Below, in pieces: positions 56,573-64,000 of a DNA stretch of 64,000 nt. Where the stretch lies: contig CAWDTM010000002.1 in the NCBI GenBank assembly GCA_963805305.1, positions 248,001-312,000 on the forward strand, in the 5' to 3' direction. Origin of the DNA: CAVXEH01 sp963805305. Lineage in GTDB: Bacteria; Chloroflexota; Limnocylindria; QHBO01. Each line of letters begins with the position of its first letter. Positions within the stretch are counted from its first letter, which is position 1. The notes under the pieces were generated by a model. The model was not told where the DNA came from and did no database searches. It was given only the letters and a program-made list of their open reading frames with translations. The position numbers and the translations under genes are program-made.

Positions 56573-57694
56573 ATGACCGCCGCGAGCTCATCCGATCTGG
56601 CGCGGTGGCGCGCCAACCTCCAGGGAGAGGTCGACGGCGCCACGGTGTACCGCGGCATGGCCGCCGGCTGCGACGATCGGCGGCTGTGCGAGCTGTACAC
56701 CCGGCTCGCCGAAACCGAGGAGCGGCATGGCGCCCTGTGGCGGGAGCAGATCCTGAACGCGGCTGGCTCCGTCGAGGTCGCCCCATCCTGGCGCGCCCGG
56801 GTGCTGGCATGGATCGCGCGGCGCTTCGGTCCGGGGCTCGTCGCCTCCACCATGGCCAGCCAGGAGGCGGCGTCGCGCGGGATGTACGACGACCAGCCGG
56901 AGGCCGCCGGCACCAGCCTCCCCGGCGACGAGCGCTCGCACGCGCGGATCCTCCGCGAGGTCTCCCGGGGCATGGAGGGCGGTTCGCTCGCGCGGTTCGA
57001 GGGTCGGCACCGGGCCATCGGCGGCAACGCGCTGCGGGCGGCGGTGCTGGGCGCCAACGACGGGCTGGTGAGCAACTTCAGCCTGGTGATGGGCGTCGCC
57101 GGCGCGGACAGCTCGGGCAACGCGATCCTGATCGCCGGCTTTGCCGGACTCCTCGCGGGCGCGCTCTCGATGGCGCTGGGGGAGTGGCTGAGCGTCCAGA
57201 GCGCCCGCGAGCTGTACGCGAACCAGATCCGGATCGAGGCCAACGAGATCGCGGAGATCCCCGAGGAGGAGGAAGAGGAGCTTCGTCTCATCTACGAGGC
57301 CAAGGGCCTCGGGCCAGATGCCGCCCGTCAGCTCGCGCACCGGATCATGACCGGCGATCGGGCAGCCGCCCTGGACACCCTCTCGCGCGAGGAGCTCGGC
57401 ATCGACCCCGATGAGCTGGGCGGTTCGCCGTGGGTCGCGGCCGGGACCTCCTTCGTGCTCTTCGGCATCGGTGCCCTGATCCCGCTCCTCCCCTTCCTCT
57501 TCCTGCGCGGCACGGCGGGGATCGCCGTCTCAGCGGCCTTCGCCGGGATTGCCCTGTTCGCGGTTGGCGCTGCGATCACCATCGTGACCGGCCAGGCGGC
57601 GGTGCGCTCCGGCGCGAGGCAGGTCGCCTTCGGGCTGGCCGCCGCTGCGGTGACGTTCGGCATCGGCTCACTCATCGGCACCGTCATCGCCTAG
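56573..57694 (+). CDS. ferritin-like/VIT fusion iron transporter (MbfA-type)
   Basis: 373 residues. An N-terminal ferritin-like helical domain (about 1-140) has E-x-x-x-A-T-V-Y-R-G-M-A, E-T-E-E-R-H and D-E-R-S-H-A-R-I, the Glu/His diiron pattern of rubrerythrin-like Erv domains. The C-terminal half (about 150-373) is a VIT1/CCC1 transporter with G-A-N-D-G-L-V-S-N-F and G-E-W-L-S-V-Q-S-A-R-E. This is the MbfA layout, which exports iron. Eight nt separate it from the PFOR gene. Confidence 0.92.
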   Translation: MTAASSSDLARWRANLQGEVDGATVYRGMAAGCDDRRLCELYTRLAETEERHGALWREQILNAAGSVEVAPSWRARVLAWIARRFGPGLVASTMASQEAASRGMYDDQPEAAGTSLPGDERSHARILREVSRGMEGGSLARFEGRHRAIGGNALRAAVLGANDGLVSNFSLVMGVAGADSSGNAILIAGFAGLLAGALSMALGEWLSVQSARELYANQIRIEANEIAEIPEEEEEELRLIYEAKGLGPDAARQLAHRIMTGDRAAALDTLSREELGIDPDELGGSPWVAAGTSFVLFGIGALIPLLPFLFLRGTAGIAVSAAFAGIALFAVGAAITIVTGQAAVRSGARQVAFGLAAAAVTFGIGSLIGTVIA

Positions 57695-57777
57695 GAGGCT
57701 CGGAGGGCGGCCCGGCCGCGAGCCACGTGCGACGCGCACACCGGCTGGCTCGTGGCGTCAGGGTGGAAAATGTCGCC

Positions 57778-60165
57778 ATGACCACCGCCACCTCGACCAC
57801 CGGCCCCCTCTCGGCAGACGAGCTCTCCCTGATCGACGCCTACTGGCGCGCCGCGAACTACCTCTCGGTCGGCCAGATCTACCTTCTCGCGAACCCACTG
57901 CTCCGCGAGCCGCTCACCGCGGATCACGTCAAGCCGCGGCTGCTCGGCCACTGGGGGACCACGCCGGGGCTGAACCTGGTCTACGCCCACATGAACCGCG
58001 TCATCCGCAACTGGGATCTCAATGCGATCTACATCGCCGGCCCCGGGCACGGTGGCCCCGGGCTCGTGGCGAACGCCTACCTGGAGGGGACCTACACGGA
58101 GCGGTACCCGCGAATTACCCGCGACGAGGACGGCCTGCGCAGGCTGTTCCGCCAGTTCAGCTTCCCGGGCGGGATCCCGAGCCACGTGGCCCCGGAGACG
58201 CCCGGCTCCATCCACGAGGGGGGCGAGCTGGGGTACTCGCTCGCGCACGCGTACGGAGCGGTGTTCGACAACCCGGACCTGGTGGTGTGCTGCGTGGTGG
58301 GCGACGGAGAGGCGGAGACGGGCCCGCTGGCCGCCAGCTGGCATACGAACAAGTTCCTGAATCCGGCAACCGACGGCGCGGTGCTGCCGATCCTGCACCT
58401 CAACGGCTACAAGATCGCCAACCCGACCGTGCCGGCGCGCATCCCGGAGGAGGAGCTCTTGAGCCTCCTCGAGGGCTACGGACACCGGGTGCACGTCGTC
58501 TCCGGCGACGACCCCGCACTCGTGCACCAGCAGCTGGCGGCAACCCTGGACACCGTCGTCGACGAGATCGGTGCCATCCAGAAGGCGGCCCGATCGGGCG
58601 CCCGGACCGGGACACACGGCACCGATCGGCCACGCTGGCCCATGATCGTGCTCAGGACTCCGAAGGGCTGGACCGGGCCGAAGGTGGTGGACGGCCTGCC
58701 GGTGGAGGGCACCTTCCGGGCGCACCAGGTCCCGCTGGCCGCGGTGCGGTCCAACCCGGAGCACCTCGCCATGCTCGAGGCCTGGATGCGCAGCTATCGA
58801 CCGGACGAGCTCTTCGACGCGAGCGGCGCGCTCGTCGAGGCCCTCGCCGCGCTGCCGCCCAAAGGGCATCGGCGGATGAGCGCCAACCCGCACGCCAACG
58901 GCGGAGAGCTGCTCACCGACCTGCGGCTGCCGGACTTCCGTGACTATGCGATCCCGGTGGCGCAGCCCGGCACGACCTTCAGCGAGGCGACGCGGGTGCT
59001 GGGGGGATTCCTCCGCGACGTCATCGACGAGAATCCCGACGACTTCCGCCTCTTCGGACCGGATGAAACCGCATCGAACCGGCTCTCCGCCGTCTTCGAG
59101 AAGACCGACCGGGCCTGGGACGCGGAAAGGATCCCCATCGACGACCATCTGGCACCCGACGGCCGAGTGATGGAGGTGCTGAGCGAGCATCTCTGCCAGG
59201 GCTGGCTGGAGGGGTACCTGCTCACCGGCCGCCACGGCCTGTTCAATTCCTACGAGGCGTTCATCCACATCATCGATTCGATGTTCAACCAGCACGCCAA
59301 GTGGCTGAAAGTGACCCGCGAGATACCGTGGCGGCGGCCGATCGCCTCGCTGAACTACCTGCTCTCCAGCCACGTCTGGCGCCAGGACCACAACGGCTTC
59401 AGCCACCAGGACCCCGGCTTCATCGACCACGTCGTGAACAAGAAGGCGGAGGTGATCCGCGTCTACCTGCCGCCGGATGCGAACACGCTCCTCTCGGTCG
59501 CGGACCACTGCCTGCGGAGCCGCAACTACGTCAACGTCATCGTGGCCGGGAAGCAGCCGGAGCTCAACTGGCTGTCCATGGACGAGGCCGTGGTGCACGC
59601 CACTCGCGGGGCGGGAATCTGGGACTTCGCCAGCAACGACCATGTCGGCGAGCCGGACGTGGTCCTCGCCTGCTGCGGCGACGTGCCGACCCTCGAGACG
59701 GTCGCGGCGGCGGACCTGCTGCGACAGCGCCTGCCCGACCTGAAGGTCCGCGTCGTGAACGTCGTCGACCTCATGCGCCTCCAGCCGGAGTCGGAGCATC
59801 CCCACGGCATGTCGGACGCGGAGTTCGACGCGCTGTTCACGACCGACCGGCCCGTCATCTTCGCCTACCACGGGTACCCGTGGCTGATCCATCGGCTCAC
59901 CTACCGGCGGACCAACCACGACAACTTCCACGTGCGCGGCTTCAAGGAGGAGGGCACCACCACCACGCCGTTCGACATGGTGATGCGCAACGACCTCGAT
60001 CGCTACCACCTGGTGATGGACGTGATCGATCGCATTCCCGGCCTCGCCTCACGGGCTGGTCACGTGCGCCAGGAGATGAGCGACCGGCGGCTCGAGGCGC
60101 GCCAGTACACCCACGAGCACGGCGAGGACATGCCGGAGATCAGCACCTGGACCTGGCCGCACTGA
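57778..60165 (+). CDS. xfp: xylulose-5-phosphate/fructose-6-phosphate phosphoketolase
   Basis: 795 residues, family length. TPP site G-D-G-E-A-E-T-G-P near 182-190; G-P-G-H-G-G-P near 85; H-E-G-G-E-L-G-Y near 146; S-H-V-W-R-Q-D-H-N-G-F-S-H near 530-542. It splits xylulose-5-P (or fructose-6-P) with phosphate to acetyl-phosphate plus glyceraldehyde-3-P (or erythrose-4-P). Acetate kinase is encoded 20 nt downstream, so the two form the classic heterofermentative acetyl-phosphate branch. ATG 57778. Confidence 0.95.
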   Translation: MTTATSTTGPLSADELSLIDAYWRAANYLSVGQIYLLANPLLREPLTADHVKPRLLGHWGTTPGLNLVYAHMNRVIRNWDLNAIYIAGPGHGGPGLVANAYLEGTYTERYPRITRDEDGLRRLFRQFSFPGGIPSHVAPETPGSIHEGGELGYSLAHAYGAVFDNPDLVVCCVVGDGEAETGPLAASWHTNKFLNPATDGAVLPILHLNGYKIANPTVPARIPEEELLSLLEGYGHRVHVVSGDDPALVHQQLAATLDTVVDEIGAIQKAARSGARTGTHGTDRPRWPMIVLRTPKGWTGPKVVDGLPVEGTFRAHQVPLAAVRSNPEHLAMLEAWMRSYRPDELFDASGALVEALAALPPKGHRRMSANPHANGGELLTDLRLPDFRDYAIPVAQPGTTFSEATRVLGGFLRDVIDENPDDFRLFGPDETASNRLSAVFEKTDRAWDAERIPIDDHLAPDGRVMEVLSEHLCQGWLEGYLLTGRHGLFNSYEAFIHIIDSMFNQHAKWLKVTREIPWRRPIASLNYLLSSHVWRQDHNGFSHQDPGFIDHVVNKKAEVIRVYLPPDANTLLSVADHCLRSRNYVNVIVAGKQPELNWLSMDEAVVHATRGAGIWDFASNDHVGEPDVVLACCGDVPTLETVAAADLLRQRLPDLKVRVVNVVDLMRLQPESEHPHGMSDAEFDALFTTDRPVIFAYHGYPWLIHRLTYRRTNHDNFHVRGFKEEGTTTTPFDMVMRNDLDRYHLVMDVIDRIPGLASRAGHVRQEMSDRRLEARQYTHEHGEDMPEISTWTWPH

Positions 60166-60185
60166 CCGGGGAGGCGGGTGGACCC

Positions 60186-61289
60186 ATGCGGATCCTGGTC
60201 GTCAACGCGGGCTCCAGCAGCCTGAAGCTGCGCCTGCTCGACGCCGATGACCGGGTGACCGGCAGTGCGGACCTGCCCGCCCCCGGCGGGCTCGCCTCGC
60301 GAGACCGGATCGAAGCGGCGATCGGCGAGATGGGTGCGGTCGACGCGGTCGGGCACCGGGTGGTGCACGGCGGCGTGGAGTTCCGGGAGGCGGTGCAGAT
60401 CGATCCCGAGGTCGTCGCACGCCTGCGCGCCCTCACGGACCTCGCGCCGCTGCACCAGCCCAAGGCGCTGGCCGCGCTCGACGCGGTTGGCGACGTGCTC
60501 CCGGACACGCCCGCGGTGGCCTGCTTCGACACCGCCTTCCACGCGACCCTCCCGGATGCCGCGGCCACGTACGCCATTCCCCGCGAGTGGCGCCGCCGCT
60601 GGCCACTGCGCCGGTTCGGTTTCCACGGGCTGTCGCACGCGTACGCGTCGCGCCGTGCGGCCGAGCTCCTGAGCCGTCCGGTTGAGGATCTGCGCATCGT
60701 CACCTGCCACCTCGGCGCGGGCGCATCCCTGGCCGCCGTCGCGCAGGGTCGTTCGGTGGACACCACCATGGGCTTCACCCCGCTCGAGGGACTGGTGATG
60801 GCCACCCGCTCCGGCTCGGTCGACCCGGGCCTCGTCCTCTGGCTCCAGGAGCACGTTGGCACGCCGCCAGCGGAGCTGGCCGCCACGCTCGAGGGGCGCT
60901 CAGGGCTGCTTGGCCTGGCGGGGTCGCCGGACATGCGCGCGGTCCTGGCATCGGAGGCCGCCGGCGACCCGGAGGCACACCTCGCAGTGGAGGTCTACCT
61001 GCACCGCCTGCGGGCGGGCATCGCAGCCATGGCCGCAGCGATGGATGGACTGGACGTGGTGGTCTTCACCGGCGGGGTGGGGGAGCATGCGCCCCTGATC
61101 CGGTCCCGCGCCGCTGCGGGGCTCGGGTTCCTGGGCGTGCAGGTCGACCCGCGCCGGAACGACGCCGGTGAGCCGCCGGATCGTGACCTGACGGCTGCCC
61201 ACGCGGGAGTTCGGGCCTTCGTCATCACGGCCAGGGAGGACCTGGAGATAGCCCGCCAGGTGCGGGCGCTGCTCGAGCGGGCCCCCTAG
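60186..61289 (+). CDS. ackA: acetate kinase
   Basis: 367 residues (a little short for the family). N-terminal N-A-G-S-S-S-L-K near residues 7-14, F-H-G-L-S-H near 141, M-G-F-T-P-L-E-G-L-V-M-A-T-R-S-G near 196-211, and F-T-G-G-V-G-E-H near 294 are the acetokinase motifs. It converts acetyl-phosphate and ADP to acetate and ATP. It sits directly after phosphoketolase, with GAGG upstream of the ATG. No phosphotransacetylase is in view. Confidence 0.95.
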   Translation: MRILVVNAGSSSLKLRLLDADDRVTGSADLPAPGGLASRDRIEAAIGEMGAVDAVGHRVVHGGVEFREAVQIDPEVVARLRALTDLAPLHQPKALAALDAVGDVLPDTPAVACFDTAFHATLPDAAATYAIPREWRRRWPLRRFGFHGLSHAYASRRAAELLSRPVEDLRIVTCHLGAGASLAAVAQGRSVDTTMGFTPLEGLVMATRSGSVDPGLVLWLQEHVGTPPAELAATLEGRSGLLGLAGSPDMRAVLASEAAGDPEAHLAVEVYLHRLRAGIAAMAAAMDGLDVVVFTGGVGEHAPLIRSRAAAGLGFLGVQVDPRRNDAGEPPDRDLTAAHAGVRAFVITAREDLEIARQVRALLERAP

Positions 61290-61295
61290 GGAGGC

Positions 61296-61325
61296 ACCGC
61301 GGCCGGCAGCGCCGCAGCCGGCGGT
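61296..61325 (+). terminator. GC-rich hairpin after ackA
   Basis: ACCGC-GGCCGGC and GCCGGC-GGT can pair around AGCGCC-type loop bases, 7 nt after the ackA stop. There is no clear U-tract; termination is plausible rather than shown. Confidence 0.4.
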
Positions 61326-61423
61326 CAACGCGAACGAGGATGAGGGCGCGGGCCCGGAATGGCACGTGCCCATTGGACCCATGGATGGGGCATCTCGGCC
61401 CGCCCGACTCGTCCCTTCAGCAC

Positions 61424-61443
61424 GTATGCGCACCTGCGAATAC
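61424..61443. promoter_or_regulatory. operator palindrome of ArsR-family regulator of sulfur operon
   Basis: GTATGCGCACCTGCGAATAC: arms GTATGCGCA and TGCGAATAC around CC match at 8 of 9 positions. It lies 16 nt before ATG 61460, within a larger CAGCACG/CGTGCTG frame. This is the expected site for the repressor encoded next. Confidence 0.65.
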
Positions 61444-61459
61444 ATGCGATCGTGCTGCC

Positions 61460-61822
61460 ATGGACGCGATCTACGAACTGCAGGCCGAGGTCCTCAAGAC
61501 GCTCGCCAATCCGCGTCGCCTGGAGATCGTCCACCGGCTGGCTGAAGGGCCGCACGAGGTCGGACGGCTCGCCGAGGAGATGGGTATCGCGCAGCCCAAC
61601 CTGAGCCAGCACCTCGCCCTGATGCGCACCGCCGGGATCGTCGAGGGCGACCGGGTGGGACGCGAGGTGCGCTACCGGCTCACGGACACCGCCATCGTGA
61701 CCGCCTGCGGTCTCATGCGCGGCGTGCTCGAGCGACGCCTGCAGCGGCTCGCCGACCTGTATCAGCTCGACACGAACGACCGCCCTGCACGGCCGCGTGT
61801 CGTCGAAGGAACCGGCCGCTGA
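61460..61822 (+). CDS. ArsR-family regulator of the DsrE/TusA operon
   Basis: 120 residues. Winged helix-turn-helix: L-A-N-P-R-R-L-E-I-V-H-R-L near residues 16-28, recognition helix A-Q-P-N-L-S-Q-H-L-A-L-M-R, wing G-R-E-V-R-Y-R-L. It has only one cysteine (T-A-C-G-L-M near 83), unlike two-cysteine persulfide sensors SqrR/BigR. It leads a five-gene sulfur-trafficking operon and is preceded by a 20-bp palindrome. Its signal is unknown; sulfide or persulfide is a guess. Confidence 0.88.
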   Translation: MDAIYELQAEVLKTLANPRRLEIVHRLAEGPHEVGRLAEEMGIAQPNLSQHLALMRTAGIVEGDRVGREVRYRLTDTAIVTACGLMRGVLERRLQRLADLYQLDTNDRPARPRVVEGTGR

Positions 61823-61850
61823 AGCGGCCACCCACGAGGTACATAGACCG

Positions 61851-62264
61851 ATGGACGAGCCTCTCGCCATCACCCTCTTCTCCGGCACCGACGACAAGCT
61901 CACGGCGGCTGCCGTGCTGGTCGCCGGAGCGGCGGCCATCGGACGGCCGGTGCACATCTTCCTCCAGTACTGGGCCCTCGATGCCTTCCGCTTCAACGCC
62001 GCCGAGCGAGCTCGTTCGCTCGCGCCGGAGGCTGGCGAGGCGGGCCGGGCGGCCGTGGAGGCCCTGGCCGCCGCCGGACAGTCCGGCTGGCGCGAGACGC
62101 TGGCCCAGGCCAAGGAGATCGGCCAGGTCGACATCGAGGCCTGCTCCCTCTCCATGGATCTCCTGCACCTCACCCCCGACGACCTCGATCCCCTGGTGGA
62201 CGGTGTGGAGGGCGTCACCGCCTTCTGGCTCGCCGCCTCCGAGGGCCAGGTCGTGTTCATCTAG
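61851..62264 (+). CDS. DsrE-family protein (small)
   Basis: 137 residues. DsrE/DsrF-like fold: opening L-A-I-T-L-F-S-G-T-D-D-K-L near residues 5-17, V-H-I-F-L-Q-Y-W-A-L near 34-43, and I-E-A-C-S-L-S-M-D near 96-104 with one conserved-position cysteine. DsrE-type proteins carry persulfide sulfur. It is the first of two DsrE genes alternating with two TusA genes. ATG 61851 has GAGG upstream; a longer start (61797) is possible. Confidence 0.85.
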   Translation: MDEPLAITLFSGTDDKLTAAAVLVAGAAAIGRPVHIFLQYWALDAFRFNAAERARSLAPEAGEAGRAAVEALAAAGQSGWRETLAQAKEIGQVDIEACSLSMDLLHLTPDDLDPLVDGVEGVTAFWLAASEGQVVFI

Positions 62265-62284
62265 AGCGAAAGGATCAGCGTGAC

Positions 62285-62518
62285 ATGACCGTCGAGATCT
62301 CCCAGCACGTTGACGCGCGCAACCTCTCCTGCCCCATGCCCATCGTGAAGACCGCGGTGGCCATCAAGGGGCTGGCCTCCGGCGAGCTGCTGGAGGTTCT
62401 GGCGACCGACCCGGGTTCGACGAAGGACTTCGCCGCCTGGAGCCAGACGACCGGAAACGTGCTCGTCGAGCAGAGTGCCGAGGACGGGGTCTACCGCTTC
62501 GTTCTCCGCAAGAAGTGA
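62285..62518 (+). CDS. tusA: TusA-family sulfur carrier, copy 1
   Basis: 77 residues with the TusA motif D-A-R-N-L-S-C-P-M-P-I-V (Cys16), the site of persulfide. Total size and final basic K-K are typical. It transfers sulfur between DsrE-type partners in the cytoplasm. It lies 20 nt after the DsrE gene and 10 nt before DsrE2. Confidence 0.92.
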   Translation: MTVEISQHVDARNLSCPMPIVKTAVAIKGLASGELLEVLATDPGSTKDFAAWSQTTGNVLVEQSAEDGVYRFVLRKK

Positions 62519-62528
62519 GGACCCACCA

Positions 62529-63110
62529 ATGACCGTTACGACCAAGCCGGACGCGGTCGAGGAGCTGCTCCACGACGAGTCGCTCATCGCCGGGACCGCG
62601 ACGGAGCCCGCCAGCCAGGCAGAGGCTCCCAAGAAGACCAACTCGATCATCCTTATTGCGGAGAGCGGCGACCTGGAGAAGACCTGGGCGACCACGATCC
62701 TGGCCTCGACCGCTGCGGCCTCAGGGATGGATGTCTCCATCTTCTTCACCTTCTGGGGCTTCATGGCGCTCGTGAAGCCTGAGAAGCGCACCTTCGGCGA
62801 GAACTGGATGCAGAAGATGATGTCGGTCATGAATCGGCCCGGCATCGATCATCTCAAGCTGAGCCGCATGAACTTCATGGGCATGGGGCCGTGGATGATG
62901 GGCAAGCTCGCCAAGCAGTACGGCGTTGCCAAGCCGGCCGAGCTCCTGGAGATGGCCATGGCCATGGGGGTCAAGATCCTGCCCTGCCAGATGAGCATGG
63001 ACATGTTCGGGCTCAAGCGGGAAGACCTCGTGGACGGCATCGAGGAGCCCGTCGGCGCGGCCAGCGTGCTGGCCATGATCGCCGAAGGGACCCCGGCCCT
63101 CTTCATCTAA
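62529..63110 (+). CDS. dsrE2: DsrE2-like (DsrE/F/DrsH) protein
   Basis: 193 residues. After a polar ~36-residue N-terminus, the DsrE2 core has S-I-I-L-I-A-E-S-G-D, F-F-T-F-W-G-F near 75-81, G-P-W-M-M-G-K near 120, and L-P-C-Q-M-S-M-D near 155 with the conserved cysteine. DsrE2 proteins appear with TusA and sulfide oxidation genes and are proposed to store or pass persulfide sulfur, possibly at the membrane. Start ATG 62529. Confidence 0.88.
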   Translation: MTVTTKPDAVEELLHDESLIAGTATEPASQAEAPKKTNSIILIAESGDLEKTWATTILASTAAASGMDVSIFFTFWGFMALVKPEKRTFGENWMQKMMSVMNRPGIDHLKLSRMNFMGMGPWMMGKLAKQYGVAKPAELLEMAMAMGVKILPCQMSMDMFGLKREDLVDGIEEPVGAASVLAMIAEGTPALFI

Positions 63111-63129
63111 CCCGAAAGGACGTACCGAC

Positions 63130-63378
63130 ATGCTCGAGAATCCGAGCGTCACCGCCACCCGCACCATCGACGCGCGGGGCAGCTACTGCCCCGGCCCGCT
63201 GATGGAGCTGATCCGGGCGATCCGCGAAGGAGCCGTGGGCGACGTCATCGCCGTCCTCTCATCGGACTCCGGGTCGAAGATCGACATCCCAAAGTGGGTC
63301 GAGAAGGCGGGCCATCGGCTCGTCGGGATCACGACCACCAACGGCTACGACGAGATCGTGGTCGAGAAGCTGCGCTGA
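63130..63378 (+). CDS. tusA: TusA-family sulfur carrier, copy 2
   Basis: 82 residues. C-P-G-P-L-M near residue 20 follows D-A-R-G-S-Y. It differs substantially from copy 1, so each may pair with a different DsrE protein. GAAAGGA before the ATG is the ribosome-binding site. The flavoprotein gene starts 14 nt downstream. Confidence 0.92.
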   Translation: MLENPSVTATRTIDARGSYCPGPLMELIRAIREGAVGDVIAVLSSDSGSKIDIPKWVEKAGHRLVGITTTNGYDEIVVEKLR

Positions 63379-63392
63379 GGGACGCGAAACCA

Positions 63393-64000
63393 ATGCAGCG
63401 CATTGTCGTCGTTGGTGGCGGGGTGGGGGGGACCCTCGCTGCCAACCTCCTGGCCCGCGAGCTGGGCCGGCAGATCGACCGCGGCGAGGTCAGCCTGACG
63501 GTGATCGACCTCGAGGGCGAGCATGTCTACCAACCAGGCTTCATGTACATCGCCATGGGGAACCAGAAGCCCTCCGGGCTCGTCCGCCCCGAGCGCAGCC
63601 TCCTCGACAAGCGGGTGCGACTCGAGGTCGGCGAGGTGACCCGGATCGACACCGACGGGCAGCTCGTGGAGCTGAGCGGCGGCGAGCGGCTGGCCTACGA
63701 CCACCTGATCCTGGCCAGCGGCTCGCGCATCGTTCCCGAGCTGATCCCGGGGCTCGCCGAGGAGGCCCATCACTTCTATGGCGTCGAACCGGCGCAGCGC
63801 CTGCGCGAGGCGCTCGACGCCTTCACCGGCGGACGAATCGTGATCGGGATCGCGGGCATGCCGTACAAGTGCCCGCCGGCCCCGCTGGAGGTCTCATTCC
63901 TCATCGAGTCCGAGCTCCGCGAGCGCGGGCTGCGCGAGAAGAGCGAGATCCATTTCTGCTCGCCCATCGGACGTGCGTTCACGATCGAGAGTGTCAGTGA
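63393..64000 (+). CDS. sulfide:quinone oxidoreductase-like flavoprotein (partial, runs off window)
   Basis: N-terminal ~202 residues. FAD-binding V-V-G-G-G-V-G-G-T-L-A-A near residues 5-16, Y-Q-P-G-F-M-Y near 46-52, A-S-G-S-R near 108-112, and C-P-P-A-P near residue 159, the cysteine used in sulfide oxidation by SQR-type enzymes. Cut by the window end. As the last visible gene in the DsrE/TusA operon, it would feed sulfane sulfur to the carriers and electrons to quinone. Confidence 0.82.
   Translation, partial: MQRIVVVGGGVGGTLAANLLARELGRQIDRGEVSLTVIDLEGEHVYQPGFMYIAMGNQKPSGLVRPERSLLDKRVRLEVGEVTRIDTDGQLVELSGGERLAYDHLILASGSRIVPELIPGLAEEAHHFYGVEPAQRLREALDAFTGGRIVIGIAGMPYKCPPAPLEVSFLIESELRERGLREKSEIHFCSPIGRAFTIESVS

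Noticed and set aside
57691..60009. A 772-codon open frame on the minus strand opposite phosphoketolase
   Set aside because: It is a composition shadow: phosphoketolase on the plus strand has full family motifs, and the antisense frame has no recognisable domain and unusual residue content. Several similar long antisense frames occur (e.g. opposite 52494-54485 and 40323-41069).

Overview
The window is about 64 kb of GC-rich, gene-dense bacterial chromosome. Genes are short-spaced, many overlap by ATGA or GTGA, and GTG and TTG starts are common. Gene content is two ferredoxin-linked oxoacid oxidoreductases, phosphoketolase plus acetate kinase, DsrE/TusA sulfur carriers, lipoproteins, and large ABC/FtsX exporters. 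This suits a free-living Chloroflexota-type bacterium, possibly near Limnocylindria; that placement is inference, and an actinobacterial origin cannot be excluded from sequence alone.

Layout. 1-9.2 kb: end of a BNR-repeat protein, a membrane rhodanese, two membrane proteins, then a same-strand cluster with an exported Ig-like protein, a CopC-CopD-YtkA fusion, a lipoprotein, an anchored branched-chain-amino-acid-type binding protein, a CPBP protease and two tandem paralogous envelope proteins. 9.2-19.4 kb: TetR with twin operators, pentapeptide-repeat protein, B3/B4 protein, potassium-channel-like protein, two frameshifted genes, a two-subunit CoA-transferase, an ECF sigma factor with a membrane partner, a decayed YCII gene, a VIT-family transporter, and an arsR-arsM pair. 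19.4-30.2 kb: a redox/envelope locus with two membrane glycosyltransferases, a two-component system, ferredoxin, NuoF-like protein, ferric-reductase-like cytochrome, ApbE and an HtrA protease. It is tied together by a repeated CCTTTC-N6-GTTACG site. 30-44 kb: a four-subunit 2-oxoacid:ferredoxin oxidoreductase, two ABC exporters, a degenerate GGDEF protein, a CAP-domain protein and a PPC-domain protein.

44.6-49.8 kb is the most unusual part. Four ~0.9-1.4 kb cassettes, each carrying a toxin-type module (HicA-like with Phd/HicB-like, Fic, VapBC, Fic), all on the minus strand, are separated by plus-strand repeats. Each repeat contains an intact upstream flank plus exactly the 5' 40 nt of a tRNA-Arg(UCG) gene. 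The complete tRNA-Arg gene closes the array on the right. No integrase is visible.

50-64 kb: lipoprotein, VOC protein, threonine aldolase, then a fermentative/energy block: a pyruvate:ferredoxin oxidoreductase split into two genes with a CBS-domain gene between them, a ferritin-like/VIT iron transporter, phosphoketolase and acetate kinase. Last comes an ArsR-regulated sulfur-trafficking operon (DsrE, TusA, DsrE2, TusA and the start of a sulfide:quinone oxidoreductase-like flavoprotein), cut by the window end.

Several genes (about 12.39, 13.04, 17.2 and 28.76 kb) are interrupted by single-base shifts. At least two look like homopolymer or near-homopolymer indels, so assembly error must be considered alongside true decay.
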